Source: an uncultured Bacteroides sp. (GTDB taxonomy: Bacteria; Bacteroidota; Bacteroidia; Bacteroidales; Bacteroidaceae). From it: a stretch of DNA of 51,358 bases. A program made the position numbers and the translations under genes. The notes beneath the pieces are model-generated. The model saw only the letters and a program-made list of their open reading frames with translations. It did not search any database and was not told the origin of the DNA. The DNA is taken from contig CAQOGY010000024.1 in the NCBI GenBank assembly GCA_948847595.1, forward strand, positions 1 to 51,358, read 5' to 3'. How positions within the stretch are numbered: the stretch's first letter is position 1; every line of letters starts with the position of its first letter. This document shows positions 43,934-51,358 of the stretch, in pieces.

Positions 43934-46558
43934 TTAGTATTTTATGCTGTGCACATTGATTGCAGCCGGCTGTCCGTTGTATAGTGCTTCACAACTAATT
44001 GTCAGGAATGTAGACGAGTTCGCATTATTACAGCGAATGATGGCTACTCCATTTTCGTCGGTGGTAACTTTAGGGTTCCAATAGATTGTACGGCGGTGGT
44101 CATTGCCTTGTCCTTTACTGATATCCGGGTAATAGGGTGAATAAAATTCAATGGGTTGGGAGTAACCTTGGATCTGTGTGTTTCGGATACCACGTGATTG
44201 GTACTTCTTTTCCGGGTCCCAATTGTCGATGGTAGTGATATAGCAAATTGCAAATTGATTTCCCGGTTGATTATAGGGAGTTGTGTTGTTCAGATAACTT
44301 TTGAGAGCTTTTTCTTCAAAGGGAGAGAGTCTGGAAGTTTCCATGTGATTTTTTAGACTTTCGTCGCTCAGGTGATAAGCGCTGTCGTCATCAATTCCGG
44401 CACTTGCTGTCGTGCCGTCGCAAATCATAACAGATTTTATCGCATCGATATTTTTATCTATAAAAAGCTCCCGATCAAATGTTGAGTAAAGAACTCCATT
44501 TATGACGCATAGTATATAATGATTCTTGTATTTCATGGTTATAAATGGTGGATCTCCCTTCCACTTAGACTTCACTTGAATATTGGGATTTAATGTGGTC
44601 ATTAGCCAAGGGAAATAGTCCATGAATTTTCCTTCATCGCGCATTCGATCCAGTTCCTTAGGGATATCATAATAAGCTCTTACAGATTGCTCGAAAGCTA
44701 GAATTTCTTTGTATTTCGTACGTTTGGCTTTAATCGTTACCTGATTCAACAAATGAGTGTCGTGTCCCATAATTGAATCTAGATAAAGAGAGTCGGAGAG
44801 ACTGCTCCACCAACTGAGTCCGCTAATATCTTCCCATTTAGGATGTAGCTCTTCGTAAGCGTATTTGCGTAGTTCGGGTGTAAAGTTACGGAAAAGTGAT
44901 ATGTTTGTTTTCCGGTTCAGCTTTTTTCCTTTATGGCGAGTTTGAATAGCCGCACTCATGGAACCATTGAAGGCATCCATTGGAATGTGGAAGAATCCCA
45001 AAGAGTCTGTGACCGTAGTACCTGCTGCTGATATCGTATCTCTCCGGGCAATGACGCTTACAGAGATATCTTTTTGCTCTTTGTTTCTCAGAAAAGATGT
45101 TACCTGCCCATGCAGAGTCAGTCTCGTTTCCGGCAGATAGATTGGTATTTCTGGAGTGGCACTGATGGCTTGGCTTATATCATATTTTCTCCATCCGTGA
45201 ATCATCAACAGATTATCTAATGCCACTCTTCGTCTGGGAGAATTGTTTGCGAAATAATATCCAGGTTGATGAATGTATCCTTTCAGATCTGATGTAAGTA
45301 AAAGGTCTGTGTAAATTGTCTGATCGAACCGTTGGAAGTCTGATTTTAAAGCATCCCGGACCGCTACGGAGAAATGTCCTTGTATTGGTTGACCTGTATG
45401 GTCTTTCATTGAGATATGATACTCAATTGGTTCAAAAGGATAGTATAATGCATTGGTGGATGTGGCTGTTAATTGTAAAGATGGAGAAGGCATTACATAG
45501 CAAAAGCGCTCGCATAACGTTGCCCCATTGCTATTCATTAAAGAGAGTTGTATGACTCCTCTCGGCAATCCCTGAGTGGATAACGGGAGATGATATACTG
45601 TTTGATCTTTAAAATCAATGGTCTGATACATGAGCGGACGTCCTTGATGTGATATGAATAAAGCCAGTGTATCTTTGAGACTTGTCGAATTTCTGAGAAC
45701 TTTGATGACTAATGCTTTTTCTTTAGACGCCACATTTAGCACATATCCATGGGGTAAAGCCTTCGGTAGCTGAAATGAGTATTTTTTATCTTGATAGGTC
45801 ACTACAGCTTTGGCTTGTTTGTCTGTAGGGGTGTATGTAAAGCATCCCATACCGTCGTGGAGAGTTGTAAATTGTGTAAGTTCTACATCATCTGGCCCAT
45901 AAACAGTTCCTGAAATGCCTACTGTACCTTCTTCTTTACTTGTCGCTTCGAATGCAACGACTGAAGGCACTCCCTCTACTAATTGTCCACCTTCCGGGAA
46001 GAATCGAATCATGAAATCTTTTTCTTTTGAACGCGGACGTTGCTTCATAGATTCATCCATTCGGTAAGTGATGATGCTCCGGTTTTCGTCTACTTCGCTT
46101 CTCCGTTTTCTATATACAGGGATCGTACGCGAGAAATATTGCTTTTCACTGAATGCCAACATCCACTTCGTATAGGCCCTAATCTCATAAAAACCGGAGA
46201 ATAAGGCTTTGGTCAGTATGAATTGCCCTTCTCCTTCTCCATCCCGCAACTGTATGATTTGTCGGTCGCTAGTATTTCCCAGTTGGTCTAATAGTTCTAC
46301 ATAAAGGGGGGTACTGATTGGGCTAGGCTGGTTTTGCTCGGCCGTTACTACGTATGCCTTATACCATATCGTGTCTCCGATGTAGTAACTGGTGTTGTCC
46401 AAGTGCAGATAGGCTTTCTCGCGTGGATATGCATCGGCGTAGGCTTGAGAACGGGCAAAGTAAGTTGCGAATATAGAATCCGCAACTTGCTGGCTATGGA
46501 TTTGCACGGCTATACTTGATAGGAGGCAGAAAGTGATGATTATGGAGCGTATTCTCAT
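43934..46558 (-). CDS. Large exported MG2/TonB-plug-like protein
   Basis: An 874-residue exported protein with a signal peptide (cleavage near residue 22, IHSQQ). The segment KAYLHLDNTSYYIGDTIWYKAYV (about 47-69) is typical of MG2-like macroglobulin domains in Bacteroidetes. Several beta-sandwich repeats follow, one of them carboxypeptidase-regulatory-like (LHGQVTSFLRNKEQKDISVSVI). Residues about 610-740 resemble a TonB-receptor plug (LLNQVTIKAKRTKY...CVINGVLYS), but there is no barrel after it. The last part ends VTTDENGVAIIRCNNANSSTFLTISCEALYNGQPA. Function unknown; a role in envelope surface assembly is a guess. It begins 14 bases after an upstream lipoprotein gene and is probably cotranscribed. 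Confidence 0.8.
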   Translation of the reverse strand: MRIRSIIITFCLLSSIAVQIHSQQVADSIFATYFARSQAYADAYPREKAYLHLDNTSYYIGDTIWYKAYVVTAEQNQPSPISTPLYVELLDQLGNTSDRQIIQLRDGEGEGQFILTKALFSGFYEIRAYTKWMLAFSEKQYFSRTIPVYRKRRSEVDENRSIITYRMDESMKQRPRSKEKDFMIRFFPEGGQLVEGVPSVVAFEATSKEEGTVGISGTVYGPDDVELTQFTTLHDGMGCFTYTPTDKQAKAVVTYQDKKYSFQLPKALPHGYVLNVASKEKALVIKVLRNSTSLKDTLALFISHQGRPLMYQTIDFKDQTVYHLPLSTQGLPRGVIQLSLMNSNGATLCERFCYVMPSPSLQLTATSTNALYYPFEPIEYHISMKDHTGQPIQGHFSVAVRDALKSDFQRFDQTIYTDLLLTSDLKGYIHQPGYYFANNSPRRRVALDNLLMIHGWRKYDISQAISATPEIPIYLPETRLTLHGQVTSFLRNKEQKDISVSVIARRDTISAAGTTVTDSLGFFHIPMDAFNGSMSAAIQTRHKGKKLNRKTNISLFRNFTPELRKYAYEELHPKWEDISGLSWWSSLSDSLYLDSIMGHDTHLLNQVTIKAKRTKYKEILAFEQSVRAYYDIPKELDRMRDEGKFMDYFPWLMTTLNPNIQVKSKWKGDPPFITMKYKNHYILCVINGVLYSTFDRELFIDKNIDAIKSVMICDGTTASAGIDDDSAYHLSDESLKNHMETSRLSPFEEKALKSYLNNTTPYNQPGNQFAICYITTIDNWDPEKKYQSRGIRNTQIQGYSQPIEFYSPYYPDISKGQGNDHRRTIYWNPKVTTDENGVAIIRCNNANSSTFLTISCEALYNGQPAAINVHSIKY

Positions 46559-46572
46559 TACATTTTGAATGA

Positions 46573-47442
46573 TCAGTAACTTGAAGGTTGGGGAACGTCA
46601 AGTGTTAGCATAACTATACTTGTTTGATCACTAACTGTTGCGAAATGAACAGTTGAGCCATCGTAATGACTGGAGTTGGAATAATTTGTGCGATAAGCAA
46701 ATGATACTTCATCTCCTTTTGTATCATAAGAAAAGTATCCCCATTGAATAGGGGAGTCTTTATTCCAAGGATCATAGACTGCAGAGACCGTAATGGGTTA
46801 CCAATAACCACTGCCTGTAATGAGTACATCGCATGCCATAGGGAAAGGTATATCGGGTGGAAAACGAAAACAAATAGAACCATACATTGAATTAACTTTA
46901 GAGAAAGTGTACTCTTGCTTATCAAAATCATATCCGACGAAGTTTGCATAGGGATTCCATGGGCCTTTATCAGGATATGGTCGATCATACACTAACTCTG
47001 AGCAGGTAGCACGAACCGCAATATATCCTCCTCCTTCGGGAAGTTGTAGATCGGTTACAGGTATTTGGATTGTTTCATAGGTTCCTTCTTGAACCAAAAC
47101 TTCACGGACAGGAAAGAAGGAATATTCAACTGGATTAGGATCAAAATCACGACTTGCTCCTAATTGAATCTGATCATATTTCCCTTGACCTTGTCGTATC
47201 TGAATATTTAGCAAAGGTGGAAATGGAATATATTGACTCCATTCTATTTTAATAATCTGAGGTAATTTTGCATGCTCAAAATACTCGTCCTGGCTCGTTC
47301 TTGTTGTTACCACTTTACTGGTCGCTTCTATACTAACAGGGCTGTCTTCCTTCGTACAACTGCAAAAAATGATTGAGAGGAATAATACTAATAGTAAATG
47401 GATTCTTTCCTTACTACTTGTGAATTGATTGTGTGTGTTCAT
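46573..47442 (-). pseudogene. Lipoprotein gene interrupted by one in-frame TAA
   Basis: A signal sequence with lipobox IIFCSC (Cys near residue 29) starts an exported lipoprotein of unknown family, with Gln/Pro-rich beta-type sequence. After residue 214 (GSGYW) a TAA occurs at 46800-46798. The same frame then stays open for 75 codons (PITVSAVYDPWNKDSP ... LDVPQPSSY) to a TGA at 46575-46573, 14 bases before the next gene. The continuation looks like real protein and has no start codon of its own before its last part. A TAT or TAC to TAA change, or a sequencing error, explains it best. If translated as is, a 214-residue protein is made. Its partner is the MG2/plug-like protein. Confidence 0.7.
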
Positions 47443-47656
47443 AAGCTGTATATTTTAGAGGCTTAACAATAACTACTTATGATCTATGATTATGCAAGAA
47501 AGGAAAAAATAATGATAATATGAAAATTCCGAGTTTAATTAGTGTTAATCTCCAGTCTATATATTACTTAATCCATTTTCAAGGCAGGTAGGTGAAAAGA
47601 GATATATTATGGGAGATATTTTAGGATTATAATTGTGTTCATCTAAAGATTTTGCT

Positions 47657-47664
47657 ATTTTTGC
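47657..47664 (+). promoter_or_regulatory. Promoter of the XRE-cupin/acyl-CoA synthetase operon
   Basis: TATTTTTG matches TAnnTTTG; TTG at 47633-47635 lies 21 bases upstream. The start codon is at 47714. Confidence 0.7.
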
Positions 47665-47713
47665 AACCTAATTATTCTAATTTATCACCTTTGCTAACTA
47701 AAAAACTTTCAAT

Positions 47714-48289
47714 ATGGATACGAGTAAGATTGTTGGAGAGAAAATTAAAGCGCTCCGGGAAGATAAATCAATAAGTATAGAGGAATTGGCACAGCGTTCG
47801 GGTTTGGCTATCGAGCAGATCGAACGAATTGAAAATAACATCGATATACCGTCTCTTGCACCGCTGATTAAAATAGCGCGTGTGCTGGGGGTACGTCTGG
47901 GCACTTTCCTGGATGATCAGGATGAAATCGGGCCTGTGGTATGCCGTAAAAAAGAGGCTAAAGATGCCATCAGCTTTTCCAATAATGCGATTCATTCACG
48001 CAAGCACATGGAATATCATTCATTGTCTAAATCGAAAGCGGATCGTCACATGGAGCCGTTTATCATTGACGTGATGTCGACAGAGGACAGCGACTTTGTG
48101 CTTTCTTCGCATGAAGGAGAAGAGTTTATCATGGTTATGGAAGGGGTTATGGAAATCAGCTATGGTAAGAATACCTATTTGCTGGAAGAAGGTGATAGTA
48201 TTTACTATGACTCCATCGTTCCTCATCATGTACATGCTTACGAAGGGCAGGCTGCTAAAATATTGGCTGTAGTCTACACTCCGATTTAA
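47714..48289 (+). CDS. XRE-family regulator with C-terminal cupin domain
   Basis: A 191-residue cytosolic regulator. Residues about 5-62 form an XRE/Cro helix-turn-helix (IEELAQRSGLAIEQIERIE). Residues about 110-188 form a cupin sensing domain (EGEEFIMVMEGVMEISYGKN, EEGDSIYYDSIVPHHVHAYEG). Such proteins bind a small ligand through the cupin and control neighbouring metabolic genes. It lies 33 bases before the acyl-CoA synthetase gene in the same direction, so that gene is the likely target or partner. The ligand is unknown. Confidence 0.93.
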   Translation: MDTSKIVGEKIKALREDKSISIEELAQRSGLAIEQIERIENNIDIPSLAPLIKIARVLGVRLGTFLDDQDEIGPVVCRKKEAKDAISFSNNAIHSRKHMEYHSLSKSKADRHMEPFIIDVMSTEDSDFVLSSHEGEEFIMVMEGVMEISYGKNTYLLEEGDSIYYDSIVPHHVHAYEGQAAKILAVVYTPI

Positions 48290-48322
48290 TGAAATCTGAT
48301 ACCAAATATTAAGAATAATCGC

Positions 48323-49972
48323 ATGCAATTATTTGAACGTACTCTTGGGCAATGGCTGGAACATTGGGCTGAAGAGACTCCCGATAAGGAATATATCGTT
48401 TATTCCGACCGTAATCTTCGTTTTACATGGAGCCAGCTAAACCAGCGTGTGGATGATATGGCGAAAGGACTGATCGCTGTTGGTGTGGAACGTGGTACTC
48501 ATGTCGGTATTTGGGCGGCGAACGTGCCCGATTGGCTGACATTGCTGTATGCTTGTGCCAAGATTGGTGCGGTATACGTCACGGTGAATACGAATTATAA
48601 GCAGGCCGAGCTGGAGTATCTTTGCCAGAATTCCGATATGCATACACTTTGTATCGTCAATGGTGAAAAGGACAGTGATTTTGTGCAAATGACGTATACG
48701 ATGCTTCCTGAACTGAAAACCTGCGAACGCGGTCATTTGAAGAGTGAACGCTTTCCGTATATGAAGAATGTGATATACGTCGGTCAGGAGAAACATCGGG
48801 GAATGTATAATACTGCGGAAATCTTGCTGCTAGGGAATAATGTGGAAGATGATCGCCTGACTGAACTTAAAAGTAAAGTGGACTGTCATGATGTGGTAAA
48901 TATGCAATATACATCAGGAACTACCGGTTTCCCGAAAGGAGTGATGCTGACTCATTATAATATTGCCAACAACGGTTTTCTGACCGGCGAACACATGAAG
49001 TTTACGGCGGATGACAAACTCTGTTGTTGTGTGCCGCTATTCCATTGTTTTGGAGTGGTGTTGGCTACGATGAACTGTCTGACTCATGGGTGTACACAGG
49101 TGATGGTAGAGCGGTTTGATCCGTTGGTCGTGTTGGCTTCCATTCATAAAGAACGCTGTACGGCTCTTTACGGAGTGCCTACGATGTTTATTGCCGAGTT
49201 GCATCATCCGATGTTCGACTTGTTTGATATGTCTTGTCTGCGTACCGGTATAATGGCAGGTTCGTTGTGTCCGGTTGAACTGATGAAACAGGTAGAAGAA
49301 AAGATGTACATGAAGGTTACCAGTGTATACGGACTGACTGAAGCCGCTCCCGGTATGACCGCTACCCGCATCGATGATTCGTTTGATGTACGTTGTAATA
49401 CGGTAGGACGCAACTTTGAATTTACAGAAGTCAGAGTGATTGATCCTGAAACCGGCGAAGAATGTCCGGTAGGCGTACAAGGCGAAATGTGCAATCGTGG
49501 ATATAATACGATGAAAGGGTATTATAAGAATCCGGAAGCTACGGCTGAAGTGATTGATAAAGATAACTTCCTGCATTCGGGCGACTTAGGCATTAAAGAT
49601 GAGGACGGAAATTACCGGATCACAGGACGTATCAAGGATATGATTATTCGTGGTGGTGAAAATATCTATCCACGTGAAATCGAAGAATTCCTTTATAAAC
49701 TTGATGGAGTAAAGGATGTTCAGGTAGCAGGGATTCCCTCTAAGAAATATGGTGAAGCGGTTGGTGCTTTTATCATCTTGCAGGAAGGGGTGAAAATGCA
49801 TGAATCGGACGTTCGTGACTTCTGTAAGAATAAGATTTCCCGTTATAAGATACCGAAATATGTCTTCTTTGTGAAGGAGTTTCCGATGACAGGCAGTGGT
49901 AAAATTCAGAAATTCAGACTGAAAGATCTTGGATTGCAGCTTTGTAAGGAGCAGGGGATAGAAATTATTTAA
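48323..49972 (+). CDS. AMP-forming acyl-CoA synthetase (fatty-acid or aryl acid-CoA ligase)
   Basis: A 549-residue adenylate-forming enzyme that activates a carboxylic acid with ATP and joins it to CoA. Motifs: YTSGTTGFPKGV (about 195-206, phosphate loop), VYGLTEAAPG (about 335-344), SGDLGIKDEDGNYRITGRIKD (about 418-438) and the catalytic Lys in GSGKIQKFRLK near the C-terminus. Length and sequence resemble medium/long-chain acyl-CoA synthetases. Bacteroides species lack an obvious complete beta-oxidation path, so the purpose may be recycling of fatty acids into lipids; this is inference. It is coupled to the XRE-cupin regulator. Confidence 0.92.
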   Translation: MQLFERTLGQWLEHWAEETPDKEYIVYSDRNLRFTWSQLNQRVDDMAKGLIAVGVERGTHVGIWAANVPDWLTLLYACAKIGAVYVTVNTNYKQAELEYLCQNSDMHTLCIVNGEKDSDFVQMTYTMLPELKTCERGHLKSERFPYMKNVIYVGQEKHRGMYNTAEILLLGNNVEDDRLTELKSKVDCHDVVNMQYTSGTTGFPKGVMLTHYNIANNGFLTGEHMKFTADDKLCCCVPLFHCFGVVLATMNCLTHGCTQVMVERFDPLVVLASIHKERCTALYGVPTMFIAELHHPMFDLFDMSCLRTGIMAGSLCPVELMKQVEEKMYMKVTSVYGLTEAAPGMTATRIDDSFDVRCNTVGRNFEFTEVRVIDPETGEECPVGVQGEMCNRGYNTMKGYYKNPEATAEVIDKDNFLHSGDLGIKDEDGNYRITGRIKDMIIRGGENIYPREIEEFLYKLDGVKDVQVAGIPSKKYGEAVGAFIILQEGVKMHESDVRDFCKNKISRYKIPKYVFFVKEFPMTGSGKIQKFRLKDLGLQLCKEQGIEII

Positions 49973-49982
49973 ATAAAGAATT

Positions 49983-50047
49983 AAAAAAGAAGAATGAAGA
50001 ATTAGCTGCGCTGTATGCTGCATAGCAATTCTTCATTCTTCTTTTTT
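49983..50047. terminator. Long perfect inverted repeat, bidirectional terminator
   Basis: Two 21-base arms (49983-50003 and 50027-50047) are exact reverse complements around a 23-base loop. The left arm is six As, then GAAGAATGAAGAATT. The right arm ends in six Ts, giving a T-tract in both directions between convergent genes. A third copy of TTCTTCATTCTT follows at 50050-50061 and runs into the stop codon of the next gene. Confidence 0.85.
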
Positions 50048-50059
50048 AGTTCTTCATTC

Positions 50060-51133
50060 TTAAATGAAATCGTCTCCCAGTTGCATCTGGGCATCATTCA
50101 CGTATTTGCGGATAGAATGTTCTTCGTCTTTACGGCAGATTAGCAGGACATTGTCCGATTCGGCTATCAGATAGCCTTCCAAGCCATCGATCACGGCGAG
50201 CTTTCCTTTGGGGAGTACGATCATATTATCTTTTCCATTATAGATCAAAGAATGACTTTTTAAGGTTACATTGCCTTCCCGGTCTCTTTCTGATAAGTCG
50301 TAGAGTGATCCCCATGTGCCCAGGTCAGACCAGCCAAAATCGCCTAAAGATACATATACATTGTCCGCTTTTTCCATGATACCGAAGTCAATGGATACAT
50401 TGGGACATGCGGGAAAGTTTTCTTCAATGAATGCTTTCTCTTTATCTGTAGCATAGATATTTTTTCCCGGTGCCAGTTTGGATGCTAATTCGGGAAGCAG
50501 GATTTCTGCAGCTTTAATAATGGTATTGACGTTCCACATAAATAATCCGGAGTTCCAGTAGAATTCACCGCTTTCTACGAATACTTTGGCTAATTCCAGT
50601 TCCGGTTTTTCGGTGAATGTCTTTACTTTGTAGAAGCCATCACTGGTTGGTTCGTCAATTTGTATATAGCCATATCCGGTCTCAGGACGGTTGGGCTTGA
50701 TGCCTAGTGTCAGTAACTTTTCAGAGTGAGAAACGAATTCCAGTCCTTTAATGATTGCGGCACGGAATTCTTCTTCTTTCAAAATCAGATGATCTGAGGG
50801 AGCAACGACGATATTCGCATTCGGGTTTAAAGCGCGGATGTGATAGGCAGCCCATGCGATGCATGGAGCGGTATTTCTTCTTGCGGGTTCCAATAAAATC
50901 TGTTTCTCATCCAATTCGGGAAGTTGTTCCTTCACTAGATCGGCGTACATTGCATTGGTGACAATAAGAATATTTTCGGTTGGGATTACCTTTTGAAAGC
51001 GGTCGAAGGTCTGTTGTAGGAGTGAACGACCGGTTCCGAAGAAGTCAAGAAATTGTTTGGGCAATGTTTTGCGGCTAAACGGCCAGAAGCGGCTACCGAT
51101 ACCACCACCCATAATCACGCAATAATTATCCAT
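50060..51133 (-). CDS. Mannose-1-phosphate guanylyltransferase
   Basis: A 357-residue nucleotidyltransferase that makes GDP-mannose from mannose-1-phosphate and GTP, the precursor of GDP-fucose and mannosylated surface glycans. The N-terminal motif CVIMGGGIGSRFWPFSR differs slightly from the usual GGxGTRLWPLS, with Ser for Thr and Phe for Leu. The PKQFLDFFG, VAPSDHLI, FTEKP, YWNSGLFMWN and FGWSDLGTW blocks all fit the family. No C-terminal phosphomannose isomerase domain is present, so it is the single-function short form. An in-frame ATG at 51142 would add three residues. A possible -7 element (minus-strand TACATTAG, 51179-51172) lies upstream. Confidence 0.93.
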   Translation of the reverse strand: MDNYCVIMGGGIGSRFWPFSRKTLPKQFLDFFGTGRSLLQQTFDRFQKVIPTENILIVTNAMYADLVKEQLPELDEKQILLEPARRNTAPCIAWAAYHIRALNPNANIVVAPSDHLILKEEEFRAAIIKGLEFVSHSEKLLTLGIKPNRPETGYGYIQIDEPTSDGFYKVKTFTEKPELELAKVFVESGEFYWNSGLFMWNVNTIIKAAEILLPELASKLAPGKNIYATDKEKAFIEENFPACPNVSIDFGIMEKADNVYVSLGDFGWSDLGTWGSLYDLSERDREGNVTLKSHSLIYNGKDNMIVLPKGKLAVIDGLEGYLIAESDNVLLICRKDEEHSIRKYVNDAQMQLGDDFI

Positions 51134-51274
51134 GTTTGTCATGATAGTGACTCTATTTTTAAATGTTTTTGCTAATGTACGGTTTATTCTCTAAATACAG
51201 AAGCCTTTGGGACATGTTTTATTATTTTTTGCTCCTTTTTTTTCTCAAACTATTGTGGAATCAAAATATTGTCG

Positions 51275-51282
51275 TATCTTTG
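51275..51282 (+). promoter_or_regulatory. Promoter of tRNA-Leu (-7 TATCTTTG)
   Basis: TATCTTTG with TTG at 51253-51255 and a 19-base spacer. It lies 24 bases before the tRNA. Confidence 0.75.
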
Positions 51283-51306
51283 CACCGCAATTGAGAAATC
51301 AAGCAT

Positions 51307-51358
51307 GCCCAGATGGCGGAATCGGTAGACGCGCTGGTCTCAAACACCAGTGGATTCA
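51307..51358 (+). tRNA. tRNA-Leu (anticodon CAA), cut off by the window end
   Basis: The first 52 bases of a class II tRNA. The acceptor strand GCCCAGA, D-arm with TGGCGGAATCGGTAGACGC (box A region), and an anticodon arm CTGGT-CTCAAAC-ACCAG with anticodon CAA (reading UUG) are seen. The extra arm, T-arm and 3' end lie outside the window. Confidence 0.92.

Noticed and set aside
46614..46988. Open frame overlapping the end of the interrupted lipoprotein gene in another frame
   Set aside because: The original lipoprotein frame continues after its TAA with more protein-like sequence up to the next gene, so this frame is a shadow.

Overview
The window is a piece of a Bacteroides chromosome, from the human-gut B. 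thetaiotaomicron / ovatus / xylanisolvens group or a close relative. The evidence is a SusC/SusD pair, a hybrid two-component sensor-regulator, many Bacteroidetes promoters of the form TTTG...TAnnTTTG, AT-rich leaders without Shine-Dalgarno sites, and the families present (YfhO, DUF4890, GH97, GH127). The species cannot be fixed from the sequence alone. No phage, insertion sequence or CRISPR array is seen.

Layout. (1) 1-4130: ahcY and a YfhO-family membrane protein, separated by an unusual inverted pair of 7-bp tandem repeats. (2) 4279-31825: a large polysaccharide (or glycoprotein) utilisation locus. A leftward pair encodes a GH97 enzyme fused to a zincin-like metallopeptidase module and a GH127 enzyme. 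Across a 728-bp gene-free divergent region, a rightward operon encodes two more GH127 enzymes, a multidomain GH43, SusC, SusD, a fasciclin-domain lipoprotein, a second surface lipoprotein, an SGNH/sialate-O-acetylesterase-type esterase and a DUF6055-like protein with a second HExxH site. A hybrid two-component regulator follows. (3) 31971-37743: a Spy-like periplasmic protein (leftward), then a TolC/HlyD/MFS tripartite efflux operon with an AraC regulator. (4) 37750-43858: housekeeping genes upp, pckA, a split chromate-type transporter pair, typA/bipA and rpsO. (5) 43934-47442: a large MG2/plug-like exported protein and an upstream lipoprotein gene broken by one in-frame stop. (6) 47714-51142: an XRE-cupin regulator with an acyl-CoA synthetase, then a mannose-1-phosphate guanylyltransferase. 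(7) The window ends inside a tRNA-Leu(CAA).

How the genes work together. The striking unit is the utilisation locus. GH127 enzymes include beta-L-arabinofuranosidases that act on the hydroxyproline-linked arabinosides of plant extensins. GH43 enzymes include alpha-L-arabinofuranosidases, which could remove the terminal alpha-linked arabinose of those chains. Retaining GH97 enzymes include alpha-galactosidases, and extensin serines carry alpha-galactose. Two different HExxH modules, one fused to the GH97, would suit breakdown of the peptide backbone. I therefore infer that this locus may be built for hydroxyproline-rich plant glycoproteins (extensins, solanaceous lectins) rather than for a pure polysaccharide. 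That is inference from family content; no substrate has been shown.
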